Assembly (NCBI GenBank): GCA_022574595.1
Contig: JACZRS010000021.1
Location: 1 to 64,000 of the forward strand
DNA from: Planctomycetota bacterium
GTDB lineage: Bacteria > Planctomycetota > Phycisphaerae > Phycisphaerales > SM1A02
DNA: 64,000 nucleotides
Direction: 5' to 3'
In this document: positions 17,932 to 26,174 of the stretch, piece after piece
Layout: each line of letters opens with the position of its first letter
Numbering within the stretch: position 1 is the first letter of the stretch
Translations under genes and position numbers: made by a program
The notes under the pieces: generated by a model
The model's database searches: none
Told to the model about the DNA's origin: nothing
The model's input: only the letters and a program-made list of their open reading frames with translations

Positions 17932-18453
17932 TTAGTCTCCAGCTTCAGCGGGCTGAATTATCTCGCTGATGCGTACACAAAAATTTTCATTAAGCACTAA
18001 AACTTCACCGCGCGCAACATGACGACCGTTTACGTACACATCAACAGGATCGCCAGCTGCTTTATCCAATTCGATTACTGAGTTCTCGTTAAGCCTGAGC
18101 ACATCCTCTACATACATGCGCGTACGACCTAGTTCAATTTTGACATTGAGATCTACATCGTGCAGCAACCCCAAACTTGAACTGATATCTTCACTATCTT
18201 CATCAGGCGCTTCAAAGTCCGGCAACTTTACAGCTTCGGTGTCGGGATCCAATTCCGCAGTTTCAGTAGCGATAGATTCGGCTGCTTGCTGCGCCTTGTC
18301 GATCGCCTCTTCAGCTGCTTCCCCAGCTGGTGTTTCAGATGAAGTTGTTTCATCTTCTACAGATGTTGGCTTCTCAGCTTCTGGTGTTTCGGATGAAGTA
18401 ATTTCATCTTCAGCAGATGTTGGTTGATCAGTTTCTGGTGTTTCGTCAGCCAT
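17932..18453 (-). CDS. fliN: Flagellar switch protein FliN with repetitive acidic N-terminus
   Basis: 173 residues. The C-terminal 80 residues are a SpoA domain ([67 protein letters not shown]), diagnostic of FliN. The N-terminal 90 residues are low-complexity Glu/Ser/Thr/Ala and include two imperfect 18-residue repeats ([17 protein letters not shown] and [14 protein letters not shown]) encoded by DNA direct repeats near 18335-18440. FliN is part of the C-ring and cargo docking. ATG is preceded by GAGAG. FliM, its usual partner, is not in the window. Confidence 0.92.
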   Translation of the reverse strand: MADETPETDQPTSAEDEITSSETPEAEKPTSVEDETTSSETPAGEAAEEAIDKAQQAAESIATETAELDPDTEAVKLPDFEAPDEDSEDISSSLGLLHDVDLNVKIELGRTRMYVEDVLRLNENSVIELDKAAGDPVDVYVNGRHVARGEVLVLNENFCVRISEIIQPAEAGD

Positions 18454-18579
18454 CCGTGGCTCTCAAATTCAATGTATTGACTTAAAAACATACAACAGCG
18501 CATCACCAACCGATGAGCGCTTCAATACAAGTCGGTTGTTTGAGTCATCTTTCTACACAGTGAAGATGATGCGCAATAG

Positions 18580-19104
18580 TTACCCGTCTATGCGGAAACC
18601 TGGCTGCATGACTATCAAACTTTTTGTAACGAATGGTTGACCTAGTTCAGGATCAATACCAAACCGTGCATCAATCAAGGCGTTAACTTTGCGCGTTAGA
18701 TTTTCAAGTTTGGGTTCCTTGAAGTGTTTTGGATCACTAGTGCGCCAAATTGCTGTAACTTCAGCAGTAATTTCATTTCGATGACGATCAAGTACATCGT
18801 TAACCTGATCAGCGTATCGTTGCTTGCACTGAAGCCAGACCTGCGTATCGTACAAGTAGGTTACACCAGCCTTGTTATTGGGAAGACGCGCATCAATGAC
18901 ACGAAGCTCGACGATCTTGTCGAGTTCGTCTACTACAATCACAGCACCACCACTCTGTGCGGCCGAAACAAGGTCTGGTTCGGTTATCTTAAAGAAACCA
19001 ATAATAGCCACGGCCTCTATGACAACGATGCCAAATACAAGGATCAAAGTTTTTACTGGAGACTTCTTTTTAGTAGTCTCCGGAGCTGGTGTTTCTTCGG
19101 GCAT
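18580..19104 (-). CDS. fliL: FliL-like stator-associated membrane protein
   Basis: 174 residues: a short cytoplasmic Pro/Thr/Lys-rich start, one membrane helix (TLILVFGIVVIEAVAIIGFF) and a periplasmic domain with TYLYDTQVWLQCKQRYADQVNDVLDRHRNEITAEVTAIW, matching the order of FliL. GGGGAG lies eight bases before the ATG. FliL surrounds the stator and supports torque. It follows motB by three bases, the classic motA-motB-fliL position. Sequence similarity is moderate; position and topology carry the call. Confidence 0.75.
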   Translation of the reverse strand: MPEETPAPETTKKKSPVKTLILVFGIVVIEAVAIIGFFKITEPDLVSAAQSGGAVIVVDELDKIVELRVIDARLPNNKAGVTYLYDTQVWLQCKQRYADQVNDVLDRHRNEITAEVTAIWRTSDPKHFKEPKLENLTRKVNALIDARFGIDPELGQPFVTKSLIVMQPGFRIDG

Positions 19105-19107
19105 GAG

Positions 19108-19869
19108 CTATTCTCCCCGGGCGAGATCTTGGTTGGTATAGTTCGAGTCAGTATTGTTTTCCTCGACCAACTGTTCGGTCAAGATAATTTCAACTCGGCG
19201 ATTTTCAGCAGCAAAAGTGGGATCTATGGCCCTTGGGCGTACAGGCTCACGTGTCCCCACCGCTTCTATCCTGAAAACTCGGTCCTCAAGACCAAGCTCG
19301 ACAAGCAAATTTTTCACGTTCTTGGCACGGGCATAGGACAAATCATCTAAATCCTTAAAAGCTGATGAATCTTTTAGATATTTCGAAGCTGCATGCCCTC
19401 TGATTTCAATCTTGTTATTTCTGCCAGCAAGCAGTACTGAAAGCTTCTTAAGCTCCTTATAAGCTGATGGTTTTATCTCAGCGGAAAACTCATCAAACAT
19501 AGCTGGGCCGCCAATTGTAAATACCACACCTTCTCTTAGCTTCCGCACTCTCATGCGCGTACCATCTATGCTATTAGTATTAGACTGGCTTCTTGCATCT
19601 TCTTTTTCTTGCATTGCAACCATCATTTCTTCAAGCTTCTCAATGATGGATGTCACAGGCGGATCGTCGATCGGCAACACACCAACACCACCTGAATATC
19701 CGAAGGCTTCTTTGATTGCAGTGATGACCCGTTGATACTCATGATCTCTCTTAATCTCGGAAAACATTTGCAGCAGGATGAAAAAGCAAAGAAGTAGTGA
19801 CATCATGTCGCCAAACGTAACCACCCATTCGGGAACACCACGTGCTGCTTTCTTCTTGCGCTTAGCCAT
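19108..19869 (-). CDS. motB: Flagellar stator protein MotB
   Basis: 253 residues. A single membrane helix near 18-40 carries the ion-binding Asp in VVTFGDMMSLLLCFFILL. The C-terminal OmpA-like peptidoglycan-binding domain has EIRGHAAS, LSYARAKNVKNLLVELG and the AENRRVEIILTE end motif. Together with MotA it forms the torque-generating stator anchored to peptidoglycan. The helix is closer to PomB/MotS (sodium type, which also have LMCFF/LLCFF after the Asp) than to enteric MotB; this is suggestive only. It lies 2 bp after motA. Confidence 0.93.
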   Translation of the reverse strand: MAKRKKKAARGVPEWVVTFGDMMSLLLCFFILLQMFSEIKRDHEYQRVITAIKEAFGYSGGVGVLPIDDPPVTSIIEKLEEMMVAMQEKEDARSQSNTNSIDGTRMRVRKLREGVVFTIGGPAMFDEFSAEIKPSAYKELKKLSVLLAGRNNKIEIRGHAASKYLKDSSAFKDLDDLSYARAKNVKNLLVELGLEDRVFRIEAVGTREPVRPRAIDPTFAAENRRVEIILTEQLVEENNTDSNYTNQDLARGE

Positions 19870-19871
19870 GA

Positions 19872-20645
19872 TTAGGCCGCCTGCTCTTCTTCCTTGGGAC
19901 GTTCAGCAGGTGGCAGGAAGGTCATAAGCTTGGACTCAACCGCACGTGGGTTGTCACCCGATTGAATAGTCATAACGCCTTGAATTACAATTGTTTTTGT
20001 TAGCGCTTCTTCTGCGGAACGTATAGCAAGTTTGTCCGCTAGGGGTAGGAAGAGAATGTTTGCAAGTAGCGCACCGTAAAGAGTGGTTAATAGTGCAGCC
20101 GCCATGCCCGCACCGATCTTAGATGGATCATCCATATTGCTAAGCATTGCAACCAGGCCGATGAGGGTTCCGATCATTCCAAAAGCGGGCGCGTATCTTC
20201 CTAATGCATCGAACATGCTCTTGCCAACTTCGTGACGCTCTAAAAGATTCTCAAGCTCAGTTTCCATAATGGTTTGAATGATCTCGGGATCAGTTCCATC
20301 AACAGCCATTTGTATGCCACTGACTAGAAAATCATCATCCATATCTTCAACCATGCCTTCAAGAGCGAGAATGCCATCGCGGCGAGCAACTTCTGCAAGC
20401 TCCACAATCTGACGAATTAGAGTGAGAGTGTCCGTTGTCTTTGAGAAAAGAGTCTTCTTGAGAACGTTGGGCATCTGGAGGAATTTTTTAAGTGGCGTTG
20501 AGGCCATGGTGGCAGCAAATCCTCCACCAATCACGATCAATACAGAAGGGATATTGACGTAGGCCATCAAATCACCACCCAAAAGAATAGCCATAAGCAC
20601 CAATGCGGCGCCAAGAACCAGCCCTATTAGTGTGGCAATGTCCAC
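19872..20645 (-). CDS. motA: Flagellar stator protein MotA
   Basis: 257 residues from GTG at 20645, with GGGGAG six bases upstream; a TTG at 20678 lies before this ribosome site and is less likely. The DIATLIGLVLGAALVLMAILLGGDL start, two central helices and the GRYAPAFGMIGTLIGLVAMLSNMDDPSKIGAGMAAALLTTLYGALLANILFLPLADKL block are typical of the shorter MotA/PomA branch. MotA forms the outer stator ring and moves ions with MotB. It is the first gene of the motility operon; a TATATA sequence lies near 20750 on the minus strand, possibly its -10 region. Confidence 0.93.
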   Translation of the reverse strand: MDIATLIGLVLGAALVLMAILLGGDLMAYVNIPSVLIVIGGGFAATMASTPLKKFLQMPNVLKKTLFSKTTDTLTLIRQIVELAEVARRDGILALEGMVEDMDDDFLVSGIQMAVDGTDPEIIQTIMETELENLLERHEVGKSMFDALGRYAPAFGMIGTLIGLVAMLSNMDDPSKIGAGMAAALLTTLYGALLANILFLPLADKLAIRSAEEALTKTIVIQGVMTIQSGDNPRAVESKLMTFLPPAERPKEEEQAA

Positions 20646-20794
20646 TTTGATCTCCCCTGGCGCAAAAAACGCCTCCAACCCGAGAAAAGGGTTCCCCAGT
20701 GGTCATCGGAGTGTGCTTTGGTGGACTTAAGGGTCCCCGCTACGTGGTCCATATATACAGCTACTAAGTTCCGCTCATAAGCGATGGGGTATTT

Positions 20795-21688
20795 CTAAGG
20801 AACAAGAACCGGCAAGACCGCTTCCAATACCTTTATTTCTAGTTGTGTAGTTGCAACAGTTTCTGAGTTATCAGCCACGGAAGGAGGATCGCCATCAAGC
20901 TGATAAAGCTCAGGCTCCTGGCAAGAAATCTCGACATGCTTACCCTTGCACTGAATCAGCCTGCTATCTTTTAAGTGACTGCCACGCCTGCACTTAACTA
21001 GCCAAGTCACTAACTGAAGTTTGTTCTTGATGGGAAGAATAACTACATCAAGCTGACCGTCCGATATGTCCGCATAAGGTGCTGGATTGAGTCTTGCCGC
21101 GTATTGGCATGAGTTAGCCACAATAATCATGGCAGGATCGCTTATTGGTATCTCCTTCCCATCGACCTTGACTCTAAGCCTCGGCGGCTTCCACGCTAGA
21201 AACTGCCTCGCCATGGGCATTAGGTATGTCATATGGCTAATAGAAGAGCCGCGGTGCTGTGACAAATCGTGGACAACATTGGCATCATATCCAATTGAAG
21301 CCATCAATAGGAAAGATTGCCCGTTAGCATTGCCCATATCGATCATGCGCGGTTGGTTACGTTCAACAGCTTTTAGCAGCGTTTCATGCTCTTGATCCAT
21401 TGCGAAGTTGCGTGAAAACAAGTTCTCCGTTCCATACGGAAAGTGATAAATCGGAGTTTGGTTTCGCTTTGCAGGCTCCGCAGCAAGCCTAACTGCTCCA
21501 TCACCTCCGACAACTACAAGCGCGCCAGCATCTTTAAGCTCATCATTTAGCCAATCTGAACCAGGTTTGATGCAAGTTTGGGCCAATTGCGGCTCATGCC
21601 CAGCGCTAGAAAGAGTTTGGCAAAGCTCTTTGGCAGCTTCTGCGGCCTTGCCCGCTCCAGCGATCGGGTTATAAAGGATGATGATTCG
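20795..21688 (-). CDS. Diacylglycerol/sphingosine-kinase-like lipid kinase
   Basis: 297 residues if GTG at 21688 is used (a TTG at 21730 is further away). The N-terminus reads IIILYNPIAGAGKA, then VVVGGDGAVRLAAEPA, PIYHFPYGTENLFSRNF and MIDMGNANGQSFLLMASIGYDANVVHDLS, the order of the YegS/DAGK fold. The canonical GGDGT is GGDGA here and PLGTGND is PYGTENL. These affect the ATP/substrate loop, so it could be a variant lipid kinase or a non-canonical member. It is encoded upstream of the motility operon but 149 bp from it. Real gene; exact substrate unknown. Confidence 0.8.
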   Translation of the reverse strand, partial: RIIILYNPIAGAGKAAEAAKELCQTLSSAGHEPQLAQTCIKPGSDWLNDELKDAGALVVVGGDGAVRLAAEPAKRNQTPIYHFPYGTENLFSRNFAMDQEHETLLKAVERNQPRMIDMGNANGQSFLLMASIGYDANVVHDLSQHRGSSISHMTYLMPMARQFLAWKPPRLRVKVDGKEIPISDPAMIIVANSCQYAARLNPAPYADISDGQLDVVILPIKNKLQLVTWLVKCRRGSHLKDSRLIQCKGKHVEISCQEPELYQLDGDPPSVADNSETVATTQLEIKVLEAVLPVLVP

Positions 21689-21832
21689 CACTTGTTTACA
21701 GTTTATTACAACTACAAAATTATGTCCCAAGTACTCTTTTTCTACCTCTAACTAGGCTTTCTCGCAGGATCATAGCTAAAAGGCATGATTAGCCACGTTG
21801 AGCGTTGACTAACTTAACCGTACTATCTGTAC

Positions 21833-22915
21833 ATGATTATGATTCGTGGCAAAAGGCGATTCGCCGTTGCTGTTATTCTGCTCAGTACAACAAGTCCGCC
21901 ATTACTTGGCCAGGATCAGTACATTCTTTCCGCACAGGACAAATGGGAGAACACAAAGGAAACTGATCCGACAACTCCTCAAGGGCAGCTAGCAGTCGCT
22001 CGACGCACATTAGCTGAAGGTGATTTCGAGCGAGCTGAGCATCTTGCAAGCATCTGGATCGAACACAACAAAGCAGACCCACATATACCTGATGCATATC
22101 TCATTCGCGCCGATGCATTAAAAAGTCAAGAAAGCTATTACGAAGCATTATTTGACTATGAGTTTGTCGCAAGAGGCTTTCCAGGCAGTGAAGCCTTTGT
22201 TGCTGCACTACAACGGGAATTTGAGATCGCAAGAATTTTTGCGCGGGGGAAAAAACGCAAATTGTGGGGGATGCGCATTCTCGACGCATCTGATGAAGCT
22301 GAGGAATTATTAATTCGAGTACAAGAGCGTTTGCCGGGCAGTCGACTAGCTGAACAAGCTGCCATGGAGCTTGCGGACTTTTATTATTCGCGCAGACAGA
22401 TGGCCCTTGCAGTAGATATGTATTCTATCTTTATCGAAAACTATCCGGATTCACGCTGGCTTACCAAGGCTCGTGTACGACTCATTGGCGCGCATCTAGC
22501 AACATTCAAAGGTCCGGAATTTGATATTTCAGGCTTGCGAAAAGCGCGTGCCAAGCTTACTGAACTTCAAGCAATTGAACCTGCAACTGCACGAGAGATT
22601 GGCGCAGAGGGAATTATTAACCGAATTGACGAATCAAATGCCAGCAAGCTATTGCAAAACGCACAGTGGTACTGGAAGGTTAATGATCCGATAGCTGCTG
22701 AAATAACTATTCGCAGGCTCATAAAGAAATATCCACGTTCACAATCAGCCATCAAAGGCATCAATCTGATGCGTGAGATTCTCCCAAGTTTGCCACAAAG
22801 TATTAGAGATCAAGCCCCGGACTATGAAGCATTTTATAAGAGTGATAAATCACAAATGTCTAGCGAGAAGGAAGAATCCAGCAAGACAGTCCTAGCCAAT
22901 GGTGAAGAGAAATGA
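21833..22915 (+). CDS. BamD/YfiO-like TPR outer-membrane assembly protein
   Basis: 360 residues. After a signal-peptide-like start (FAVAVILLSTTSPPLLGQ, no lipobox Cys) come TPR-like repeats: LAVARRTLAEGDFERAEHLASIWI, IPDAYLIRADALKSQESYYEALFDYEFVARGFPGS, EQAAMELADFYYSRRQMALAVDMYSIFIENYPDS, and AQWYWKVNDPIAAEITIRRLIKKYPRS. The tandem 'eAi.ey..fi..yP.S' pattern resembles BamD, but the missing lipid anchor is unusual for that family. Its stop overlaps the LptE-like start (ATGA). TACTAT lies six bases before the ATG and TTGAGC 17 bases further up, so transcription probably begins at the start codon. A Bam role is inferred. Confidence 0.7.
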   Translation: MIMIRGKRRFAVAVILLSTTSPPLLGQDQYILSAQDKWENTKETDPTTPQGQLAVARRTLAEGDFERAEHLASIWIEHNKADPHIPDAYLIRADALKSQESYYEALFDYEFVARGFPGSEAFVAALQREFEIARIFARGKKRKLWGMRILDASDEAEELLIRVQERLPGSRLAEQAAMELADFYYSRRQMALAVDMYSIFIENYPDSRWLTKARVRLIGAHLATFKGPEFDISGLRKARAKLTELQAIEPATAREIGAEGIINRIDESNASKLLQNAQWYWKVNDPIAAEITIRRLIKKYPRSQSAIKGINLMREILPSLPQSIRDQAPDYEAFYKSDKSQMSSEKEESSKTVLANGEEK

Positions 22916-23439
22916 ACCGCTTTGCCCGACTAATCGTACTTATATTGCTTATGAATATGCTTTTAATTGCAGGATGTGCCAGCGATCCAACGCAGGGATA
23001 TGCACCTGTTTCTGTGTATCCTGACAATATCTCAACCGTGGCAGTGAATATATTCAAGAATAACTCATTTTCGCGTGAAATAGAGTTTGAACTTGCAGAT
23101 GCATTAGTGAAAGAAATAGAGGCAAGAAGCCCATATAAGGTGACCTCCTCATCTCGTGCGGATACTATTCTTACCGGAACAGTCCGCAATGTTCAGAGAG
23201 ATCAACTCTCAAAATCACGACTGACCGGTTTGTCTGAAGAGGTCCTACTTTCTGTGACGATCGACTTTAAGTGGACTGATCAGCGTACCGGCCGATCACT
23301 GGTAGAAAGAAAGTCATTTACGGGACACGCTCCATTCTTCCCATCCAGACCGACCGGGGAACTGATAGAACTTGGCGAATTTGCCGTGGTTCAACTCCTA
23401 GCTCGGGACATAGTCAACGAGATGCAGGCAAACTGGTAA
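22912..23439 (+). CDS. lptE: LPS-assembly lipoprotein LptE-like
   Basis: 175 residues. Signal peptide with lipobox IAGC (Cys22), then GYAPVSVYPDNISTVAVNIFKNNSFSREIEFELADALVKEIEARSPYKV, TSSSRADTILTGTVRN and the C-terminal ELGEFAVVQLLARDIVNEM. This layout (lipobox; 'vav..f.N.s......e..lt.al...i....') is that of LptE (LPS-assembly) proteins. LptE plugs the LptD barrel that inserts LPS in the outer membrane. It overlaps the BamD-like gene by ATGA; FtsH follows 27 bp later. No LptD is seen nearby. Confidence 0.7.
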   Translation: MNRFARLIVLILLMNMLLIAGCASDPTQGYAPVSVYPDNISTVAVNIFKNNSFSREIEFELADALVKEIEARSPYKVTSSSRADTILTGTVRNVQRDQLSKSRLTGLSEEVLLSVTIDFKWTDQRTGRSLVERKSFTGHAPFFPSRPTGELIELGEFAVVQLLARDIVNEMQANW

Positions 23440-23466
23440 GACCTGCAAAAGATCATTACCAAAGTT

Positions 23467-25557
23467 ATGCCTAAAGACGAAAAGCAATCTGAAAACAAGC
23501 CTTCTGACTCTCCGGACTCCGGTGGCTCAGAGCCATCACAGAAAAAAGATGGCAAGAGTGGTCCAACACCCCCACCACCCGCGAAGCTAAGCCGGGGGCT
23601 TATGAGCTGGGTCATGATCTTGGCGGTGCTGATCATGTTGTTCGTACTGCTGAGCGGCACAAAAGGACGAGGCGTAGAAATTAGTACTTGGAGTGATTTT
23701 ACTCACTATATCGAAAACGATAGCTTCGTCTCTGATAAACCGCTGACTATTTTCGACGGCCGAATCACTGGTATTATTAAGGAAGACACACCGGGATTCC
23801 CACAGGCCAAAAAAGAAGGTGCTGCGGTTTGGGTAAAAATAGATGCACAAAATCGGGAATTCTATCTGAATCAGCTGCTTTTGCTCGACGCTAAATGGGA
23901 AGATGACACCGGCTCAAGTGTATGGGTACAACTGCTGATTGCTGTAGCACCTTTCCTAATATTAATACTGATCATCTGGTTCTTCATCGCGCGATCTATG
24001 CGCTCCGCAGGTGCAGGCCCCGGGGGGATGCTCGGCAGCTTTGGTAAATCAAGACACCGCATCTCAACCAAAGAAAATATAAATGTAAACTTCGACGATG
24101 TTCAAGGCATTCAAGAAGCCAAAGAAGAACTCGAAGAAATCGTCGAGTTTCTCAAGAACCCCAAGAAGTTCCAACGACTGGGAGGAAGAATTCCGCGCGG
24201 TGTCTTACTGATCGGCCCTCCCGGTTGCGGCAAGACTTTACTAGCCAAAGCTATTGCTGGCGAAGCGGATGTGCCGTTCTTTTCAATCTCCGGCTCGGAC
24301 TTTGTGGAAATGTTCGTGGGCGTAGGTGCCAGCCGCGTGCGAGACTTATTCAAGCAAGCTAAGGATAATTCACCCTGCATTATCTTCCTTGATGAAATTG
24401 ATGCGGTTGGTCGCCGTCGAGGAGGTGGATTTAGTACCGGCGGACACGATGAGCGTGAACAAACCCTAAATGCCATTCTAGTTGAAATGGATGGTTTTGA
24501 GGCAAATGACCAGATCATTGTTATCTCCGCCACAAACCGAGCGGATATTTTGGACCCTGCACTGACACGCCCCGGTCGTTTTGATCGGCAAGTTGTGGTG
24601 CCGTTACCTGATCTGGTTGGCCGCAAGAAGATTCTCGAAGTTCACGCCAAGAAGATAAAATTAAGCCCTGACATGGACTTGGAGCGTATCGCGCGGGGAA
24701 CGCCGATGTTCTCAGGTGCTGATCTGGAAGCAATCGTCAACGAAGCAGCAATCATTGCCACCATGGCTGAAAAAGACTATGTGGAAATAAGTGATCTGGA
24801 AGAAGCGCGTGATAAGGTTCGCTTCGGCCGGGCCCAGAAAAGCCGAAGAATAGAAGAAGATGAACGCGTAGCGACCGCCTACCACGAGGCCGGCCATGCG
24901 GTCATTCAAGCTACTATAGAACATGCCGATCCACTGCATAAGGTAACAATCATTCCACGGGGTCAGGCCTTAGGCGCAACATTCAGCCTGCCGGAAAAAG
25001 ATCGTTACGGCATGGGCCGCAAATTCTTGCTGGCAACCATGCGAGTTCTATGTGGCGGACGTATAGCTGAGAAACGCAAGACAAACGACATATCTTCCGG
25101 TGCTGCGATGGATATCAAGCAATCCACGCAATTTGCTCGTCACATGATTCTGGAATGGGGTATGTCCGAGAAGCTCGGTTTCGTAAATTATAGCGGAAAC
25201 GATACTCGCGAAATGTACATACAAGAGCGAGAATACTCTGAAGAAACAGCTCGAATCATTGATGAAGAAGTCAAACGCATAATCGATGATGCTTATGCAG
25301 ATGCGAAGCGAATGATAACAGAAGGTTGGGATCAAATCGTTGCTGTGGCTGAAGCGCTGCTGGTTTATGAAACATTGCAAGCTGATGAAGTAAAGCTACT
25401 CATGCGCGGCAAAAGGCTGGATAAACCAACGGTCGCGCAGCTACTTGAAGCAGAAGCAGCAAAGAAGACCACAGATACCAAGCCTCCGGTTGAACCCGCC
25501 AAGGAAGATACCCGAGGCGATGAGGCAACCCGCGACGTTATGCCAAGCCCTGCTTAA
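23467..25557 (+). CDS. ftsH: ATP-dependent zinc metalloprotease FtsH
   Basis: 696 residues. After a charged, Pro-rich cytoplasmic start there are two membrane helices (about 47-64 and 155-174), the AAA+ ATPase (Walker A GPPGCGKT 250-257, Walker [13 protein letters not shown] region [14 protein letters not shown]) and the metallopeptidase with HEAGH at 473-477. It is a membrane-bound protease for quality control of inner-membrane and cytoplasmic proteins. The C-terminus is longer than average with a Thr/Lys/Pro-rich tail. Its last 20 bp overlap the convergent YggU-like gene. Confidence 0.97.
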   Translation: MPKDEKQSENKPSDSPDSGGSEPSQKKDGKSGPTPPPPAKLSRGLMSWVMILAVLIMLFVLLSGTKGRGVEISTWSDFTHYIENDSFVSDKPLTIFDGRITGIIKEDTPGFPQAKKEGAAVWVKIDAQNREFYLNQLLLLDAKWEDDTGSSVWVQLLIAVAPFLILILIIWFFIARSMRSAGAGPGGMLGSFGKSRHRISTKENINVNFDDVQGIQEAKEELEEIVEFLKNPKKFQRLGGRIPRGVLLIGPPGCGKTLLAKAIAGEADVPFFSISGSDFVEMFVGVGASRVRDLFKQAKDNSPCIIFLDEIDAVGRRRGGGFSTGGHDEREQTLNAILVEMDGFEANDQIIVISATNRADILDPALTRPGRFDRQVVVPLPDLVGRKKILEVHAKKIKLSPDMDLERIARGTPMFSGADLEAIVNEAAIIATMAEKDYVEISDLEEARDKVRFGRAQKSRRIEEDERVATAYHEAGHAVIQATIEHADPLHKVTIIPRGQALGATFSLPEKDRYGMGRKFLLATMRVLCGGRIAEKRKTNDISSGAAMDIKQSTQFARHMILEWGMSEKLGFVNYSGNDTREMYIQEREYSEETARIIDEEVKRIIDDAYADAKRMITEGWDQIVAVAEALLVYETLQADEVKLLMRGKRLDKPTVAQLLEAEAAKKTTDTKPPVEPAKEDTRGDEATRDVMPSPA

Positions 25558-25891
25558 CCGTTTCAATATTGATTTCAGAGATACGAACTATCTTCTGGGG
25601 ATTGGTATGCCCCGATTCGATGCTGACTTGATTGGCTTTAACCTTTAGAGCCTTGGCGATGAGTTTGCAGATGGCTTTGTTAGCCTTGCTGGCTTCGGGC
25701 GCAGCACTGATTCGCACTTTTAGCCGATCCCCAACAACTGCCGCAATATCATCGTGCGAAGCACCCGGCACAGCTTTGATCCAGATGCGAACATCATCAC
25801 CAGATTGTTCGATGCGTAAATCGATAATATCCTCAAATCGTAACAAGATTTGTAGCAAAGAGAGTATAATAATTACGTGAACGATACGCAC
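25538..25891 (-). CDS. yggU: YggU/DUF167 family protein
   Basis: 117 residues in the longest form (GTG at 25891). The recognised part begins near DLRIEQSGDDVRIWIKAVPGASHDDIAAVVGDRLKVRISAAPEASKANKAICKLIAKALKVKANQVSIESGHTNPQKIVRI, the usual DUF167 pattern ('V.P.A....i.g.....v.i.apP..GkAN..l...la..l'). Biochemical role unknown; family is conserved in many bacteria. The start is uncertain: TTG at 25846 or 25858 would avoid overlap with the divergent gene at 25877. The 3' end overlaps ftsH by 20 bp. Confidence 0.8.
   Translation of the reverse strand: MRIVHVIIILSLLQILLRFEDIIDLRIEQSGDDVRIWIKAVPGASHDDIAAVVGDRLKVRISAAPEASKANKAICKLIAKALKVKANQVSIESGHTNPQKIVRISEINIETVKQGLA
25865..25870 (+). promoter_or_regulatory. 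-10 box, leaderless promoter of the small protein
   Basis: TATAAT lies exactly six bases before the GTG at 25877. With a normal -10 to +1 distance the transcript would start at or next to the GTG. No Shine-Dalgarno can be seen. It is the clearest of several such sites in the window. The promoter sits inside the 5' part of the divergent yggU frame. Confidence 0.6.
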
Positions 25892-26122
25892 CCAGAAATG
25901 CAGCGCGTACAGATTAAATTACTCCGTCAAGCCGGACCTGATCGCCGCGGACAGCTTGCATCGCAGATGAGCAACCAGGCACACTGGCGTGCAATGCAGG
26001 CAATAGCAAAAGCAAATCCAGAGTTGTCCAAACTAGAACAGAAAATACTTTTCATTGAAGTCCGGTGCGGGCGAGATCTCTCCCAGAGAGTTCGAGCATA
26101 TCTGCTAAATCAATCACATTAG
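25877..26122 (+). CDS. Small hypothetical protein (81 aa)
   Basis: 81 residues: MQRVQIKLLRQAGPDRRGQLASQMSNQAHWRAMQAIAKANPELSKLEQKILFIEVRCGRDLSQRVRAYL after a short start. It is a helical protein; the 'Q...LR..GP..R..la..ms....w....aia.anP..s..e....f.e...G..ls.r.r.yl' pattern is known from uncharacterised proteins of planctomycetes and other bacteria. No function can be assigned. GTG at 25877 is favoured over ATG at 25898 because a TATAAT lies six bases before it. It is followed at once by a strong hairpin (26124-26145). Confidence 0.65.
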   Translation: MNDTHPEMQRVQIKLLRQAGPDRRGQLASQMSNQAHWRAMQAIAKANPELSKLEQKILFIEVRCGRDLSQRVRAYLLNQSH

Positions 26123-26123
26123 G

Positions 26124-26145
26124 CGTGGTCACTTCAGTGACCACG
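26124..26145 (+). terminator. Strong hairpin after the small gene; possible bidirectional terminator
   Basis: CGTGGTCACT and AGTGACCACG form a perfect ten-base inverted repeat (inner pairs are probably open, giving a CUUCAG loop). It starts one base after the stop of the small gene and ends 29 bp before the convergent uvrC stop. There is only a weak T-run, so Rho-independent termination is plausible but not certain. It lies next to one copy of a dispersed repeat (see findings). Confidence 0.5.
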
Positions 26146-26174
26146 TTCGTAGGGTCAAGCCCATACGGCTAAAC

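Noticed and set aside
24111-24626. 171-codon minus-strand frame in ftsH
   Set aside because: Shadow of a highly conserved gene.
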